Assembly: GCA_020445415.1 (NCBI GenBank)
Contig: JAGRGP010000011.1
Span: 1-64,000, forward strand
From: Gammaproteobacteria bacterium
Lineage (GTDB): Bacteria > Pseudomonadota > Gammaproteobacteria > Chromatiales > Chromatiaceae
Direction: 5' to 3'
DNA: 64,000 nt
Numbering within the stretch: the stretch's first letter is position 1; the number at the start of each line of letters is the position of its first letter. The position numbers and the translations under genes are program-made. Positions 29,047-38,625 of this stretch are shown piece by piece. The notes beneath the pieces were generated by a model. That model was not told the origin of the DNA and made no database searches. It saw only the letters and a list, made by a program, of their open reading frames with translations.

Positions 29047-29175
29047 TCCTATCTTCATCCCGATGGGCCAGCCCGTGAGGCTAGGGTAAGCCGAAATTTC
29101 CGGTGCTCAGGGCACATTGTCCAGCCCTCGGCTCGGTCGACGATAAGTAGGTCCCGGCGAGCTGAGTGGATACCC

Positions 29176-30858
29176 TCAACCGCCATCCTTGACCACCCCG
29201 TCATGCGTCGCAAGGCGAAACCCCCTACCCGGCATGACACAGTTGCGACCGCATTCCTTGGCGCGGTACAACTGCCGGTCGGCAGATCGAACAATCTCTT
29301 CCGCGCTGCGCCCTGCATCCTCGCTGACAGTGGCTACACCAATACTGATGGTAAGTTGGATACGCTTTCCTTCGAATACCAGTTCGGTGGATTCCACCGC
29401 GGCCCGAATTCGTTCCGCAGTGAGCAAGGCTTCCTGAAAACCCGTCTGCTCAAGAATAATCAGAAACTCTTCTCCACCGTACCTGGCGGCACTATCGATA
29501 CTGCGCAGCAGCTCGAGAAACAACTTACCGACACGCTCCAACGCGGCGTCGCCCGCCAGGTGTCCGAATTGATCGTTAATACGTTTGAAATGGTCCAAGT
29601 CCGCCATCAGGATCGAAAATCTGGGGCCGTTGCGCCGAAAGCGCTGCAATTGCTGGCCCAACACCTCCAAAATATGATTTCTGGTAAACAGCCCGGTAAG
29701 CGGATCCGTTACCGTCAGCCGTTCCAACTGTTCTCGGCTGGCGCGTAGTCTGGTAACCATATCGTTGAACACGGTGATCGCAAAGCCAAGCTCATCTCGG
29801 CCGTGGGGATTAACCCGCACCGCCAGATTGCCTTCCGCGACCTCGGCTGCGGCGCCGGTCAGCCGTTTCAAAGGTACGAGAATTCCCCGCGATACCAGAA
29901 AAGACAGCAGCCCAAAGCCAAGCAACAGCAACACCATGATTGCCAAAGCGATATCCCGCAATCGATCGACCTCGGCAAAGGTTGACGCGTAGTCTGCCTC
30001 GATCACCAGCCCCCATGGAAGTTCAGTGGCTGGCACGAGCAGGCCCGCTACTTTGCGCCCATCCCGATTGTGATAGATGTTGACCTCGCCGGGATGGAGA
30101 AACAGCTCGGCCACGGCCTGATCGGGGCTGATGCCGTTAGGGGTTTCTCCCGAGGGCAGGGCCTTGGCCAGCATACCGCCGCTTCTGTCGACCAATGCCA
30201 GTTCCACGCCGTCCATGGATGGCGATAGCTGCAGGGTCCTGGCAAATGAGCCCATCGGGATCAATCCAGCGAAAAAACCGATTCTCACCCCTAAATTGAC
30301 ATCCACGGGCACTGCCACAAGGATCCTGTCTTCACCATCGCTGTCTGCAACTGGTGGCAAAAGCCGCAGTCCGGGCTGAGTCAGGCGGGTCAGCCATTCG
30401 ACCGGAATGTTGAGGGAAGTGCCGTCGGAGGAGGTCTGGGCGATTAGCTGGCCCGCCATGTCCGTTACCAACAGGTCACGGTAGTCATCCACTTCGCTCA
30501 TCAGTAATTCAAGATAGTCGGTGAGCCGGTTGTCCGACTCGGCCGTGGCAACCGACCCGCCGCCGGAAGATTGCTCAGCGCGTTGGTGTTTCTCCAAACC
30601 CGCTCTGACCACCGGGGAGTTGGCAAATACGTTTAGTTCATCGAGTCTTTGCTGAAGCAAGCCCTCCAGAGACTGCGCGGCATAGTTCACCAAACGCAAA
30701 AGCTGGTATTCGGTCTTCTCCAGCTGCAATTGATGCGTCTTGAAATAGGCGACCCAACCAAGCAGCAGCGACGGGACCAACGTCGCGCAGGTTACGAACA
30801 ACAAAATCCTTCGTCTGATGCCAAAGCTTCCTATCTTTTCAACCCGACCCGCACCCAT
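29176..30858 (-). CDS. Membrane-bound diguanylate cyclase (sensor-HAMP-GGDEF)
   Basis: Makes cyclic di-GMP from GTP. The 560-residue protein has a transmembrane helix at about 17-38, a large periplasmic sensor region (dCache-like) to about residue 300, a second helix at about 305-325, a HAMP domain (LTGAAAEVAEGNLAVRV), then a GGDEF domain from about residue 390. The active-site motif is RYGGEEF, so catalysis is expected. RSID five residues upstream matches the RxxD inhibitory site, which suggests product feedback. The periplasmic ligand is unknown. It is convergent with the SH3 lipoprotein gene. Confidence 0.92.
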   Translation of the reverse strand: MGAGRVEKIGSFGIRRRILLFVTCATLVPSLLLGWVAYFKTHQLQLEKTEYQLLRLVNYAAQSLEGLLQQRLDELNVFANSPVVRAGLEKHQRAEQSSGGGSVATAESDNRLTDYLELLMSEVDDYRDLLVTDMAGQLIAQTSSDGTSLNIPVEWLTRLTQPGLRLLPPVADSDGEDRILVAVPVDVNLGVRIGFFAGLIPMGSFARTLQLSPSMDGVELALVDRSGGMLAKALPSGETPNGISPDQAVAELFLHPGEVNIYHNRDGRKVAGLLVPATELPWGLVIEADYASTFAEVDRLRDIALAIMVLLLLGFGLLSFLVSRGILVPLKRLTGAAAEVAEGNLAVRVNPHGRDELGFAITVFNDMVTRLRASREQLERLTVTDPLTGLFTRNHILEVLGQQLQRFRRNGPRFSILMADLDHFKRINDQFGHLAGDAALERVGKLFLELLRSIDSAARYGGEEFLIILEQTGFQEALLTAERIRAAVESTELVFEGKRIQLTISIGVATVSEDAGRSAEEIVRSADRQLYRAKECGRNCVMPGRGFRLATHDGVVKDGG

Positions 30859-31010
30859 CGCCTTCGTAAGTCTCTCATGCTAGTTACATTTACTCTAATT
30901 AGCACAGACTGCTTGGGAATTATTACGACTGGGTCGAAAAATTGGCAAAACAGTCGCCTTGGCCTACGCACCGGAATCTCCCCTCCCCCCCTCAGAGCGG
31001 TTGGAGACCC

Positions 31011-33185
31011 CTATTTCCGGCGCCGACCAACCCGTCCGTCGCCCCCGCACGACCTGGTTCGCCCAGTCTTGGGCCGTTTACCGGAGCCTTTGGGAGGAAG
31101 TACCGGCGGTTTAGAGGTCCCCTTGGAACGGCGCTCCTCCTGCATTGTCTTGGGTTGCCACGCAGGAACCAGGTGCCGCTTACCATTGCCGATCAAATCA
31201 CCTCGCCCCATCCGCTTCAACGCCTCTCGGATCATCGGCCAGTTTTGCGGATCGTGCCAACGCAGAAGCGCCTTGTGCAACCGGCGTTGACGCAATCCCT
31301 TGGGTACCGCCAGCCGAGGCTCTCCACGCCGAATCTGCCGCAATGGATTGTGGCCACTGTGATACATGGCCGTGGCTAGGGCCAGGGGGGTAGGAAGAAA
31401 GGCCTGTACCTGATCCAGACGAAAGTCGTTCCGTTTCAACCACAGCGACAAGTTAAGCATGTCCTCGTCAGCGGTTCCCGGATGGGCGGCTATGAAATAG
31501 GGGATCAAATACTGCTCCTTACCGGCCTCCCTGGAAAAACGGTCGAACTGTTTCTTGAAGCGGTCATAAGCGCGAATCCCGGGCTTCATCATCATCTCCA
31601 GGGGACCGGGCTCGGTGTGCTCGGGTGCAATCTTTAGGTAGCCACCCACGTGGTGGGTAACAAGCTCCCTGACATACTCGGGATCACGCACCGCCAGATC
31701 GTAACGCAGTCCCGAGGCAATCAGCACCCGTTTGATCCCGGGCAACATTCGGGCCCGCCGATAGAGGCGCACCAGGGGCTGATGGTCGGTAGACAGATTG
31801 GGGCAAATGTCGGGAAATACGCAAGACAACCGACGGCAGGCGCTCTCGATTCTGTCATCCTGGCAGCGGAGCCTGTACATGTTGGCGGTTGGCCCACCGA
31901 GATCGGATACCACACCGGTAAATTCGGGCACACTGTCGCGGAGTGTCTCAATCTCTCGAATCACAGAATCCTCGGAGCGGCTCTGGATAATGCGCCCTTC
32001 GTGCTCGGTGATAGAGCAAAACGTGCAACCGCCAAAGCATCCGCGCATGATGGGAATGGAAAAACGGATCATCTCCCAGGCGGGATTTTTCGCTGTACCA
32101 TAAGCGGGATGGGGACGGCGCGTGTAAGGAAACTCATAAAGCCGGTCGAGCTCCCGAGTCTCCAGCGGCACTGGCGGCGGGTTGAGCCACAACTCCCGCT
32201 GGCCATGCCGCTGTACCAGCGCCCGGGCATTTCCCGGATTGGTCTCCAAATGAAACACCCGTGACGCGTGGGCGTAGAGCGCTTTGTCTCCTGACACCTG
32301 TTCGTATCCGGGAAGTCGCACCACAGTGCGCGACCGGTCAAACCGTTTGGGGCGGCTATGAAATGTCACGGGAACCGCGATGGACTCAGACTTCGAAGCA
32401 CAGATTGTCCCCGTGGTATAGGGGCTCTGTTGGGCCACCAACGGGCCCGGCATGTCGACCTGAGTAGAATCTATCTCCAGCCAACCCTCGGGAACCGACC
32501 GACACATCAAGGCGGTGCCCCGTATATCATCGATGGTGGAGATACTTTCCCCGGCGGCCAACCGATGGGCCAATTCCACCACGGCTCGCTCGCCATTGCC
32601 GTAAATTAGCAGATCCGCCTTGGCATCCAGGAGTACGGAGCGGCGTACCTTGTCCGACCAGTAATCATAATGCGCGATACGCCGCAAACTTGCCTCGATA
32701 CCGCCGATGATCACCGGGACCCCCGGAAATGCTTCCCGTGATCGCTGAGAATAAACAACCACGGCGCGATCCGGTCGCCGGCCTGCCTCCCCGCCGGGAG
32801 TGTAGGCATCGTTAGACCGAATGCGGCGGTCGGCGGTATAGTGGTTGACCATCGAATCCATATTTCCAGCGGTGACGCCGAAAAACAGGTTGGGCCTCCC
32901 CAGCGACCGAAAAGACTCCACCGACCGCCAGTCCGGCTGGGCGATAATCCCCACCCGGAATCCCTGGGATTCCAAAAGGCGGCCGATCAACGCCATGCCG
33001 AAACTCGGATGATCAACGTAGGCATCCCCAGTGACCAGGATTACATCGCAGCTGTCCCATCCCAGCTCATCCATCTCCGCTCGCGATAGAGGCAGTACCG
33101 GAGCGGTGCCAAATCGTTCTGCCCAGTATCGGCGGTAAGAAAAAAGATCGGGAGCAGTCAGCATCGTGTAGCTATTTCCCGGCAT
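31011..33185 (-). CDS. ygiQ: YgiQ family radical SAM protein
   Basis: Large (724-residue) B12-independent radical SAM protein of the YgiQ/UPF0313 family; the reaction is not established. Family blocks include [20 protein letters not shown] near the N-terminus, [18 protein letters not shown], and the radical SAM cluster [18 protein letters not shown] (CX3CX2C). The C-terminal tail is Lys/Arg/Pro-rich. Another in-frame ATG at 33164 has a better ribosome site (GGGAAA) and may be the true start. Confidence 0.9.
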   Translation of the reverse strand: MPGNSYTMLTAPDLFSYRRYWAERFGTAPVLPLSRAEMDELGWDSCDVILVTGDAYVDHPSFGMALIGRLLESQGFRVGIIAQPDWRSVESFRSLGRPNLFFGVTAGNMDSMVNHYTADRRIRSNDAYTPGGEAGRRPDRAVVVYSQRSREAFPGVPVIIGGIEASLRRIAHYDYWSDKVRRSVLLDAKADLLIYGNGERAVVELAHRLAAGESISTIDDIRGTALMCRSVPEGWLEIDSTQVDMPGPLVAQQSPYTTGTICASKSESIAVPVTFHSRPKRFDRSRTVVRLPGYEQVSGDKALYAHASRVFHLETNPGNARALVQRHGQRELWLNPPPVPLETRELDRLYEFPYTRRPHPAYGTAKNPAWEMIRFSIPIMRGCFGGCTFCSITEHEGRIIQSRSEDSVIREIETLRDSVPEFTGVVSDLGGPTANMYRLRCQDDRIESACRRLSCVFPDICPNLSTDHQPLVRLYRRARMLPGIKRVLIASGLRYDLAVRDPEYVRELVTHHVGGYLKIAPEHTEPGPLEMMMKPGIRAYDRFKKQFDRFSREAGKEQYLIPYFIAAHPGTADEDMLNLSLWLKRNDFRLDQVQAFLPTPLALATAMYHSGHNPLRQIRRGEPRLAVPKGLRQRRLHKALLRWHDPQNWPMIREALKRMGRGDLIGNGKRHLVPAWQPKTMQEERRSKGTSKPPVLPPKGSGKRPKTGRTRSCGGDGRVGRRRK

Positions 33186-33490
33186 CGGGCCATCGACTAG
33201 TGAGCAAAGCGAAAGGAAGCCGAGTATATACCCTGAGCGACTATCGAAAAACCGTCAGCGGGAAGCGACATGGCGGGATTTCCTCACGCATTAGCCTCCC
33301 GATATAGAATACCGGTGAGATAGCAGAGTGCAGTAGCGATGGACTAATTTATAATCGCCTAGAGGCCGAGACTACCAGGCTAGCCATCAGCGACGTCCTT
33401 ACCCAGCCGGCGGCGCAAGGCAACGGTGCTTCTGCCTACAGGGCATCGCCGAGGCAAGACACATCGCCAATCTTCTTTGGGAGCGCATCC
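33186..33490. other. Divergent intergenic region, ygiQ/lutB
   Basis: No convincing coding frame. A TATAAT at 33350-33355 on the plus strand, with a poor -35, could be the lutB promoter, giving a leader of about 130 nt. No LldR or GntR-type palindrome was recognised. Confidence 0.3.
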
Positions 33491-34909
33491 GTGACACCAC
33501 AGACCGTTGAGATTCACCGGAGGATCCGGGACGCGCTGAACGACCCGCTAATCCGCAACAATTTCCGTATCACCATGGACGGTTTGATCGCCAAACGGAG
33601 ACAGAGTTTCCCCGATGGGGCGGCACGCGAGTCGCTGCGCTTACAGGCGGCCGCTATTCGCGCTAACGCTCTTGCCAACTTACCGGCACTGTTGGAGAAG
33701 CTCGAGGAAAACTGCCAGCGCAACGGGATTCAGGTGCATTGGGCGGAGAGTACGGATCAGGCTAATGAAATCGTGCTCGGTATCCTCCGGCACCACAATG
33801 CGAAAAAGCTGATCAAAGGCAAATCCATGGTTTCGGAAGAGATGGGATTAAACAGCTTCCTAGAAAACCGGGGAATCGAGTGTCTGGAATCCGACCTGGG
33901 AGAGTTCATCATCCAACTCGTGGGAGAGGCACCATCCCATATCATCGCCCCCGCCATCCACAAAAACCGCCGTCAGGTTGCCGAGATATTCCGGGACAAA
34001 TTTCCTGATATCCCCTACACGGAGAACATCGAGCAGCTGACGCAGAATGCCCGCGCCTTACTGCGGGATAAATTTCATAATGCGCCAGCCGGTCTCTCCG
34101 GTGTTAATTTCGTGGTGGCGGAAACGGGGACATTGTGCCTGGTTGAGAACGAAGGTAACGGCCGCATGTGCACCACAATCCCACCGGTGCATATTGCCGT
34201 CACCGGGATCGAGAAGGTAGTGGAGCGGTTAGCCGATGTACCTCCGCTGCTTGATATCCTGGTGCGCTCCGCCACCGGCCAGCCGATTACTACCTATTTC
34301 AATATGATCAGTTCACCACGCCAACCCGGTGAGCTGGATGGTCCCGACGAGGTTCACTTGGTGCTGCTCGACAATGGCAGGTCCCGCATCTGCGGGGACC
34401 CGGAACTGTCCACCACCCTGCGGTGTATACGCTGCGGTGCTTGTATGAACCACTGCCCGGTCTATGCTCGCATCGGCGGCCATGCCTATTCCAGTACGAT
34501 TCCCGGACCGATCGGCTCGGTACTCGAACCGCAACGCCAGGGGCTCGAAAGACTGGGAATACTGCCGACAATTTCCACCCTATGCGGCCGCTGCGGAGCC
34601 GTCTGTCCGGTGTGCATCCCGCTGCCGGACCTGCTAAACAGGCTGCGATTTGAGGGAGTAAATACCGGAGCGAGCCGTATCCCCGGTGCAGGAAGTCAGC
34701 GACAGTTGGCGGAAACACTGCTCTGGACAATCTGGTGCTTTGTGCATACCTACCCTACCCTCTATCGTATCTTCACCTCGCTGGCTATCAGGCTGCGCAG
34801 GCTGATACCCCGAAACTTGCGCCCCTGGACCCAGATCAGGACACTCCCCCGGCCGGCCCGCAAATCGCTCCATCAACTGAGCCGCAAACGTGGATTCGGG
34901 CAGGATTAG
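33491..34909 (+). CDS. lutB: LutB-like iron-sulfur protein (lactate utilisation)
   Basis: Homologue of LutB, the ferredoxin-like subunit of the LutABC L-lactate dehydrogenase complex. The N-terminal domain of the LUD family has KGKSMVSEEMGLN and VAETGTLCLVENEGNGR. Two 4Fe-4S motifs follow, CIRCGACMNHCPVY and CGRCGAVCPVC, and the C-terminal DUF3390-like region ends the protein at 472 residues. The start is a GTG. Neither lutA nor lutC adjoins it, which is unusual, so the electron-transfer partner must be encoded elsewhere or differ. Confidence 0.88.
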   Translation: MTPQTVEIHRRIRDALNDPLIRNNFRITMDGLIAKRRQSFPDGAARESLRLQAAAIRANALANLPALLEKLEENCQRNGIQVHWAESTDQANEIVLGILRHHNAKKLIKGKSMVSEEMGLNSFLENRGIECLESDLGEFIIQLVGEAPSHIIAPAIHKNRRQVAEIFRDKFPDIPYTENIEQLTQNARALLRDKFHNAPAGLSGVNFVVAETGTLCLVENEGNGRMCTTIPPVHIAVTGIEKVVERLADVPPLLDILVRSATGQPITTYFNMISSPRQPGELDGPDEVHLVLLDNGRSRICGDPELSTTLRCIRCGACMNHCPVYARIGGHAYSSTIPGPIGSVLEPQRQGLERLGILPTISTLCGRCGAVCPVCIPLPDLLNRLRFEGVNTGASRIPGAGSQRQLAETLLWTIWCFVHTYPTLYRIFTSLAIRLRRLIPRNLRPWTQIRTLPRPARKSLHQLSRKRGFGQD

Positions 34910-35392
34910 CACCCGGGCACAGGCCTGCCGGGGGGGTCCACGGCCAAGGCACCATCACCGTTATCATTTAGCAGATACCGCCAACCCATGAAGATCGCTG
35001 ACCCATTGAGCAATCGGTCCGGTGTGTTACAGAAGTGACGGAGATCGTGGGCGTGGGAACCTGGGTCTTCAGCCTGGAACTTGACCTGTTCAACGGAAGG
35101 CAGACCCAATTGATCGGCCGGGAGGAGCGATACCTCAAGCTACTCACCCGTCTATTTTGATAGCGGCTTGTTACCAAACGACCGGTAACCAACAGACCTT
35201 GTCCTGCCGCTTGCGAAGGCCTGTAGAACTGATCCCCAACCTGTCTAATTGAACGCCATCCCATTCAGCCAAACATAGTAACCATTTTCAAGTTTGACAG
35301 GCGATGACCAGGAATGATAGAAATCTTTAAAAAACAAGGAACATAGGCTATTAATGCCCAAATTAGTTAATCTGTTTAGACGGAGGTGAAAA
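34910..35392. other. Gene-poor region downstream of lutB
   Basis: Two overlapping candidate frames exist, neither convincing. On the plus strand a GTG frame at 35035-35160 encodes 41 residues of beta-strand-like sequence (VGTWVFSLELDLFNGRQ) and stays open upstream to a TGA at 34999. On the minus strand a 67-residue frame spans 34906-35109. Either could be a small gene or a decayed remnant. The right end holds the promoter of the Gly/Tyr-rich protein. Confidence 0.3.
35294..35323 (+). promoter_or_regulatory. Promoter of the Gly/Tyr-rich protein gene
   Basis: A perfect -35 TTGACA (35294-35299) is followed by an 18-nt spacer and TAGAAA (35318-35323, 4 of 6). The coding start is about 70 nt further on, with GGAGGTG just before it. 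Confidence 0.5.
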
Positions 35393-35932
35393 GTGAAAAA
35401 AATCCTGGTGGTTTACCTGGGTGGTGTGATGGCGATCGGCGCAGGTAGCTTGCTGCCGTATCAGGAAGCCAGCGCACTGAACTTCGGTAATATGATGAAT
35501 CCTTCCCGATGGTTTGGTGGTAACCGGCACTACGACGACTATGATGACTACGGCTATGGGTACGGTCCACCCCCGGGATATGGCTATGGATACGGCGCTC
35601 CCTATGGTGCCCCGGGCTATGGTTATGGCTACGGCGCCCCATACGGTTACGGCGCTCCCACCTACGGCTCCCCCCCTGCATATGGCGGTTATGCGGCTCC
35701 AGCACAACCGGCAGCACCGACATCCTCTGCGCCTCCTACCCCCGCGGATTCAAGCGAGCAGAAGATTCAGTTACTGGAAGAGCGAATCCGGCAGCTCGAG
35801 GCAACCCAGCAGTCTCCGGCTGCCTATGGGGGCGGCGGCTACCCACCGGAACCTACCCGCAGCAACAACTATCAAACACCCCCGGGGGGCAACTATCCGC
35901 CGGCAGGATCGGCCTTCCGGCCAACTAACTAA
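35393..35932 (+). CDS. Exported Gly/Tyr/Pro-rich repeat protein
   Basis: A 179-residue exported protein with a signal peptide (MKKILVVYLGGVMAIGAGS...ASA). The mature part begins LNFGNMMNPSRWFGG, then an acidic DDYDDY stretch, then about 50 residues of GYGYG, APYG and PPG repeats, an Ala/Pro linker, a short coiled coil (EQKIQLLEERIRQLEATQQ), and a Gly/Pro/Asn tail. The composition recalls coat or structural proteins such as the Gly/Tyr-rich sulfur globule proteins of purple sulfur bacteria, but that is only a resemblance. The GTG start has a strong GGAGGTG ribosome site. A clear terminator follows, so it is transcribed alone. Confidence 0.75.
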   Translation: MKKILVVYLGGVMAIGAGSLLPYQEASALNFGNMMNPSRWFGGNRHYDDYDDYGYGYGPPPGYGYGYGAPYGAPGYGYGYGAPYGYGAPTYGSPPAYGGYAAPAQPAAPTSSAPPTPADSSEQKIQLLEERIRQLEATQQSPAAYGGGGYPPEPTRSNNYQTPPGGNYPPAGSAFRPTN

Positions 35933-35959
35933 CTGATTCGTTTATCGCTTTCCTAACCG

Positions 35960-35986
35960 GCCCGCGCTTCACGCGCGGGCTCTTCT
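35960..35986 (+). terminator. Intrinsic terminator after the Gly/Tyr-rich gene
   Basis: GCCCGCGC and GCGCGGGC form a perfect 8-bp stem (35960-35967 with 35973-35980) with a 5-nt loop, followed by TCTTCT. It lies 28 nt past the stop codon. The U-tract is interrupted. Confidence 0.65.
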
Positions 35987-36035
35987 ACGATCTTCACGCA
36001 ATAGCCTTCCCCCGCACTCACCCGCCTCCGTGCGC

Positions 36036-36062
36036 TAAAGATTTTAGTGACTCCGCCGAAAC
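36036..36062 (+). promoter_or_regulatory. Sigma-28 (FliA) type promoter of cheV
   Basis: TAAAGATT, an 11-nt spacer and GCCGAAAC closely match the flagellar consensus TAAAGTTT-N11-GCCGATAA. The predicted start leaves a leader of about 40 nt before cheV, a chemotaxis gene, which supports the assignment. Confidence 0.65.
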
Positions 36063-36109
36063 TAGGTTCAATAAAGGGGTATATCTGGTCTCCAACCTGA
36101 GGAAAATCC

Positions 36110-37078
36110 ATGACGAGTTTTATTCAGTCTGTAGACGCGCGGACGCAACTGGCGGGCACCAACCGCCTGGAAGTACTCTTGTTCAGCTTGGGCACGAATT
36201 CCGGAACTGGCCGGGATGAAGTCTTCGGAATCAACGTCTTCAAGGTTAGAGAGGTAATGCACGCCCCGGAGATTACCCATGCCCCGGACATGCCGGACGC
36301 GGTCGAAGGGATTGTCAGCCTGCGGGGAACCATGGTGCCGGTCATCAATCTGCAGAAATTTTGCGGCATAGTGGTTGAGCGCAAACCGAACATCCTAATG
36401 GTGACCGAGTACAACAAGCATGTGCAGGGCTTTCTGGTGGACTCGGTAGATATGATCGAGCGCTTGAACTGGGACGAAGTAAAGGCGCCACCGCGAATGC
36501 TGGCGAAGCGTATGGGCGGGCTGGTGACGGCCGTAGCTGAACTGACCAATAACCGCCTGGTAATGATCATGGACGTGGAAAAGATACTTTCCGAAACCGC
36601 GGGTTTCTACGACGACGACAATATCTTCGAAGGGATCAACCGGTATCACGATACTAACGTCACAGTGCTCTACGCAGACGACTCCAGCGTCGCCCGGAAC
36701 CAGATCCGCAAAACTCTCGACAAGATGGGATTGAACCACATCAGCACGATAAACGGTCAAGAAGCCTGGCAAGCCTTGACCGCCATTGCCGACAGCTGCC
36801 AGTCCAGCGGACAAAAGGTCACCGAAAAATTGCAAGTGATCCTCACGGACGTGGAAATGCCAGAAATGGACGGCTATGTATTAACCCGCAAGATCAAGGG
36901 AGACGCTCGATTCAAGGAACTACCGGTCATCATGCATTCATCGCTAACCGCGGATGCAAACCAGAATTTGGGTAAAGGTGTCGGCGCAGATGCCTATGTG
37001 CCAAAATTCCAGCCACAGGAACTCTCTAAGGTGCTGGCGGAGCTACTGGACACCAAGGTCACTCCCAATAGAAAGTAA
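36110..37078 (+). CDS. cheV: Chemotaxis coupling/response regulator CheV
   Basis: A 322-residue chemotaxis protein that couples receptors to CheA and is itself a phospho-acceptor. The CheW-like domain spans about residues 20-165 (FGINVFKVREVM, GIVSLRGTMVPVINL). The receiver domain spans about 185-310, with acidic pocket ADDS, phospho-acceptor Asp247 in ILTDVEMPEMDG, and Lys in YVPKF. The ATG has a TGAGGA ribosome site and a sigma-28-type promoter. It is a solitary chemotaxis gene here. Confidence 0.95.
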   Translation: MTSFIQSVDARTQLAGTNRLEVLLFSLGTNSGTGRDEVFGINVFKVREVMHAPEITHAPDMPDAVEGIVSLRGTMVPVINLQKFCGIVVERKPNILMVTEYNKHVQGFLVDSVDMIERLNWDEVKAPPRMLAKRMGGLVTAVAELTNNRLVMIMDVEKILSETAGFYDDDNIFEGINRYHDTNVTVLYADDSSVARNQIRKTLDKMGLNHISTINGQEAWQALTAIADSCQSSGQKVTEKLQVILTDVEMPEMDGYVLTRKIKGDARFKELPVIMHSSLTADANQNLGKGVGADAYVPKFQPQELSKVLAELLDTKVTPNRK

Positions 37079-37092
37079 CAACCTCACAATCG

Positions 37093-38121
37093 TCATTCAA
37101 CCCACGATGTGATCGGCCGGGGCCGTTTCCAAAAACGCCACCGGCCAAATCTTGTCAGGCGGAATAACCTGCCGTCACAGGGATAAAGCACCAGTTCGTT
37201 TACCATCCCGGAACCAAGTGCTTCGGCAATGGGCGCGAGCCAAGCGTTGACACCGGCAAGCCCGTTGTACCAATTTTCTACATCGTTTTGCCAAACTAAC
37301 CGTTGTAACGCGGTATAAACCAGTAGCTTGGTACCTCCTGATTTTAGCATCGGATACAAATCGCCTGCCGGCGCGATGACGGGGGTGTTTGAGAGTTTTG
37401 CCAGGCCGCGAATAAAGTGGTCGTCGCTGTGGATTTCATCAAACCGGCCAGCGGGTAATCTCTCCGGCAAGACACCGCCGCCGGAAAACCAGAGCCCGCT
37501 AACCGGAATCCGGTCCTGGGCCTCGCGTTGATGATTGAGGGTGGAGGAAAAAAATAGCATCTGAATTTCATTTAGTATCGCGTGCCAACGCAAACCATCT
37601 TCTCCCTGCGGCATGAACTGGTCCGGATTGCGGCCGACCACGTCCCCCAAATGCCGAGTTTTTATCCGGGGGAAACGGATGGGTGACACAAACCAAGGTA
37701 ACGAACCGCCGGCCTCGACCAACCAATCCTTCTCGTGGAAATGATCACGAAACAGCACCGCAAGTGACTCGAGTTCTGCAATGGTCAGCTCCGAGTCGGG
37801 AACATCGAATAGCAGCAACCGGGAGTGGTCGGCGCGTAGATAGATGGGCTCTGCCTGCAGCCAAAACCGCCGGTCGGTATCTGCTCCCGCCCCAAATCGC
37901 CGGATCGCCGCAACCGGGAGATCTTCGTCCTGTTGGGTTACCCCAAACAGATGGCATAACGTGGACTCCAGATCCCAGCCAGGGATTCTTGCCTGCCGGG
38001 CATGAACCAGGCAACGTTCCAGCAACGGGACCCTAATGGGGGCTGTGGACAGGCCTGCGCCAGTCACCGGCCCCAACAGGCCAGGTATCAAGATATGCAG
38101 GGAACGCTTCGCGCTATCCAT
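37093..38121 (-). CDS. COG4255/RpfE-like conserved protein
   Basis: A 342-residue cytoplasmic protein. The N-terminus LHILIPGLLGPV, the middle RFDEIHSDDHFIRGLAKLSNTPV, and the C-terminal WYNGLAGVNAWLAPIAEALG and LVLYPCDGRLFRLT match proteins from beta- and gammaproteobacteria often labelled phosphoglycerate mutase or RpfE. The catalytic evidence for such labels is weak, and I assign no reaction. It lies 9 nt downstream of the GNAT gene, in what looks like an alaC-hom-GNAT transcription unit. Confidence 0.65.
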   Translation of the reverse strand: MDSAKRSLHILIPGLLGPVTGAGLSTAPIRVPLLERCLVHARQARIPGWDLESTLCHLFGVTQQDEDLPVAAIRRFGAGADTDRRFWLQAEPIYLRADHSRLLLFDVPDSELTIAELESLAVLFRDHFHEKDWLVEAGGSLPWFVSPIRFPRIKTRHLGDVVGRNPDQFMPQGEDGLRWHAILNEIQMLFFSSTLNHQREAQDRIPVSGLWFSGGGVLPERLPAGRFDEIHSDDHFIRGLAKLSNTPVIAPAGDLYPMLKSGGTKLLVYTALQRLVWQNDVENWYNGLAGVNAWLAPIAEALGSGMVNELVLYPCDGRLFRLTRFGRWRFWKRPRPITSWVE

Positions 38122-38130
38122 AGCGAGGGA

Positions 38131-38625
38131 TCATTGAGCCAATGATTTACACAGCAAGGCGACCTGCTTTTTTCCACCTTCCGTGGGTTGCTGACCCACC
38201 TGGGAAAACCCCATCGATTGGTGAAAACTGATAGACCCGGGATTGGGAGGCTCTAGATTGACCTCACAGACGATGCGGGGAGCCCCCTTCGACAATTTCA
38301 ACACCAGATCTTGGTAAAGCAGCCCACCGATGCCTCGTCGAAAATAGGCTGGCGCGATCACGACCCGGTCGACATACACGAAACTACAGTAACGCTTGGA
38401 AAACCAGCGATAGTTGTCACTGGAGTATGGGGTACCTTCCCGCATCGCCAGCAGAAACCCGGCAACAAGGGAGTCGACGCAGGCCACACGAAAATAGCAG
38501 GACATCGCGGCCAACGCTTCCAGTGTTTCCCGGCTAATGCTGTTGACATGCGGGAGGGCCGCCTCATTAAGTGCCAGAATCTGAGCAAGGTCCCGCGCCT
38601 CAACCGGCCGCAAAATCGGCATCAT
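38131..38625 (-). CDS. GNAT family N-acetyltransferase
   Basis: A 164-residue acyl-CoA-dependent acetyltransferase. The acetyl-CoA binding motif appears as VDRVVIAPAYFRRGIGGLLYQDL, with strand 4 and the V-shaped opening, and the fold ends with NPGSISFHQSMGFSQVG. The substrate is unknown. Its ATG overlaps the hom stop (ATGA), so translation is coupled to homoserine dehydrogenase. Confidence 0.85.
   Translation of the reverse strand: MMPILRPVEARDLAQILALNEAALPHVNSISRETLEALAAMSCYFRVACVDSLVAGFLLAMREGTPYSSDNYRWFSKRYCSFVYVDRVVIAPAYFRRGIGGLLYQDLVLKLSKGAPRIVCEVNLEPPNPGSISFHQSMGFSQVGQQPTEGGKKQVALLCKSLAQ

Noticed and set aside
34906-35160. Small genes on either strand downstream of lutB (67-residue minus frame, 41-residue plus frame)
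   Set aside because: They overlap each other, neither has a good ribosome site or recognisable motif, so at most one can be real and I cannot tell which.
35393-35932. Naming the Gly/Tyr-rich protein a sulfur globule protein
   Set aside because: Similarity rests on amino acid composition and export only; no specific shared motif was recognised.
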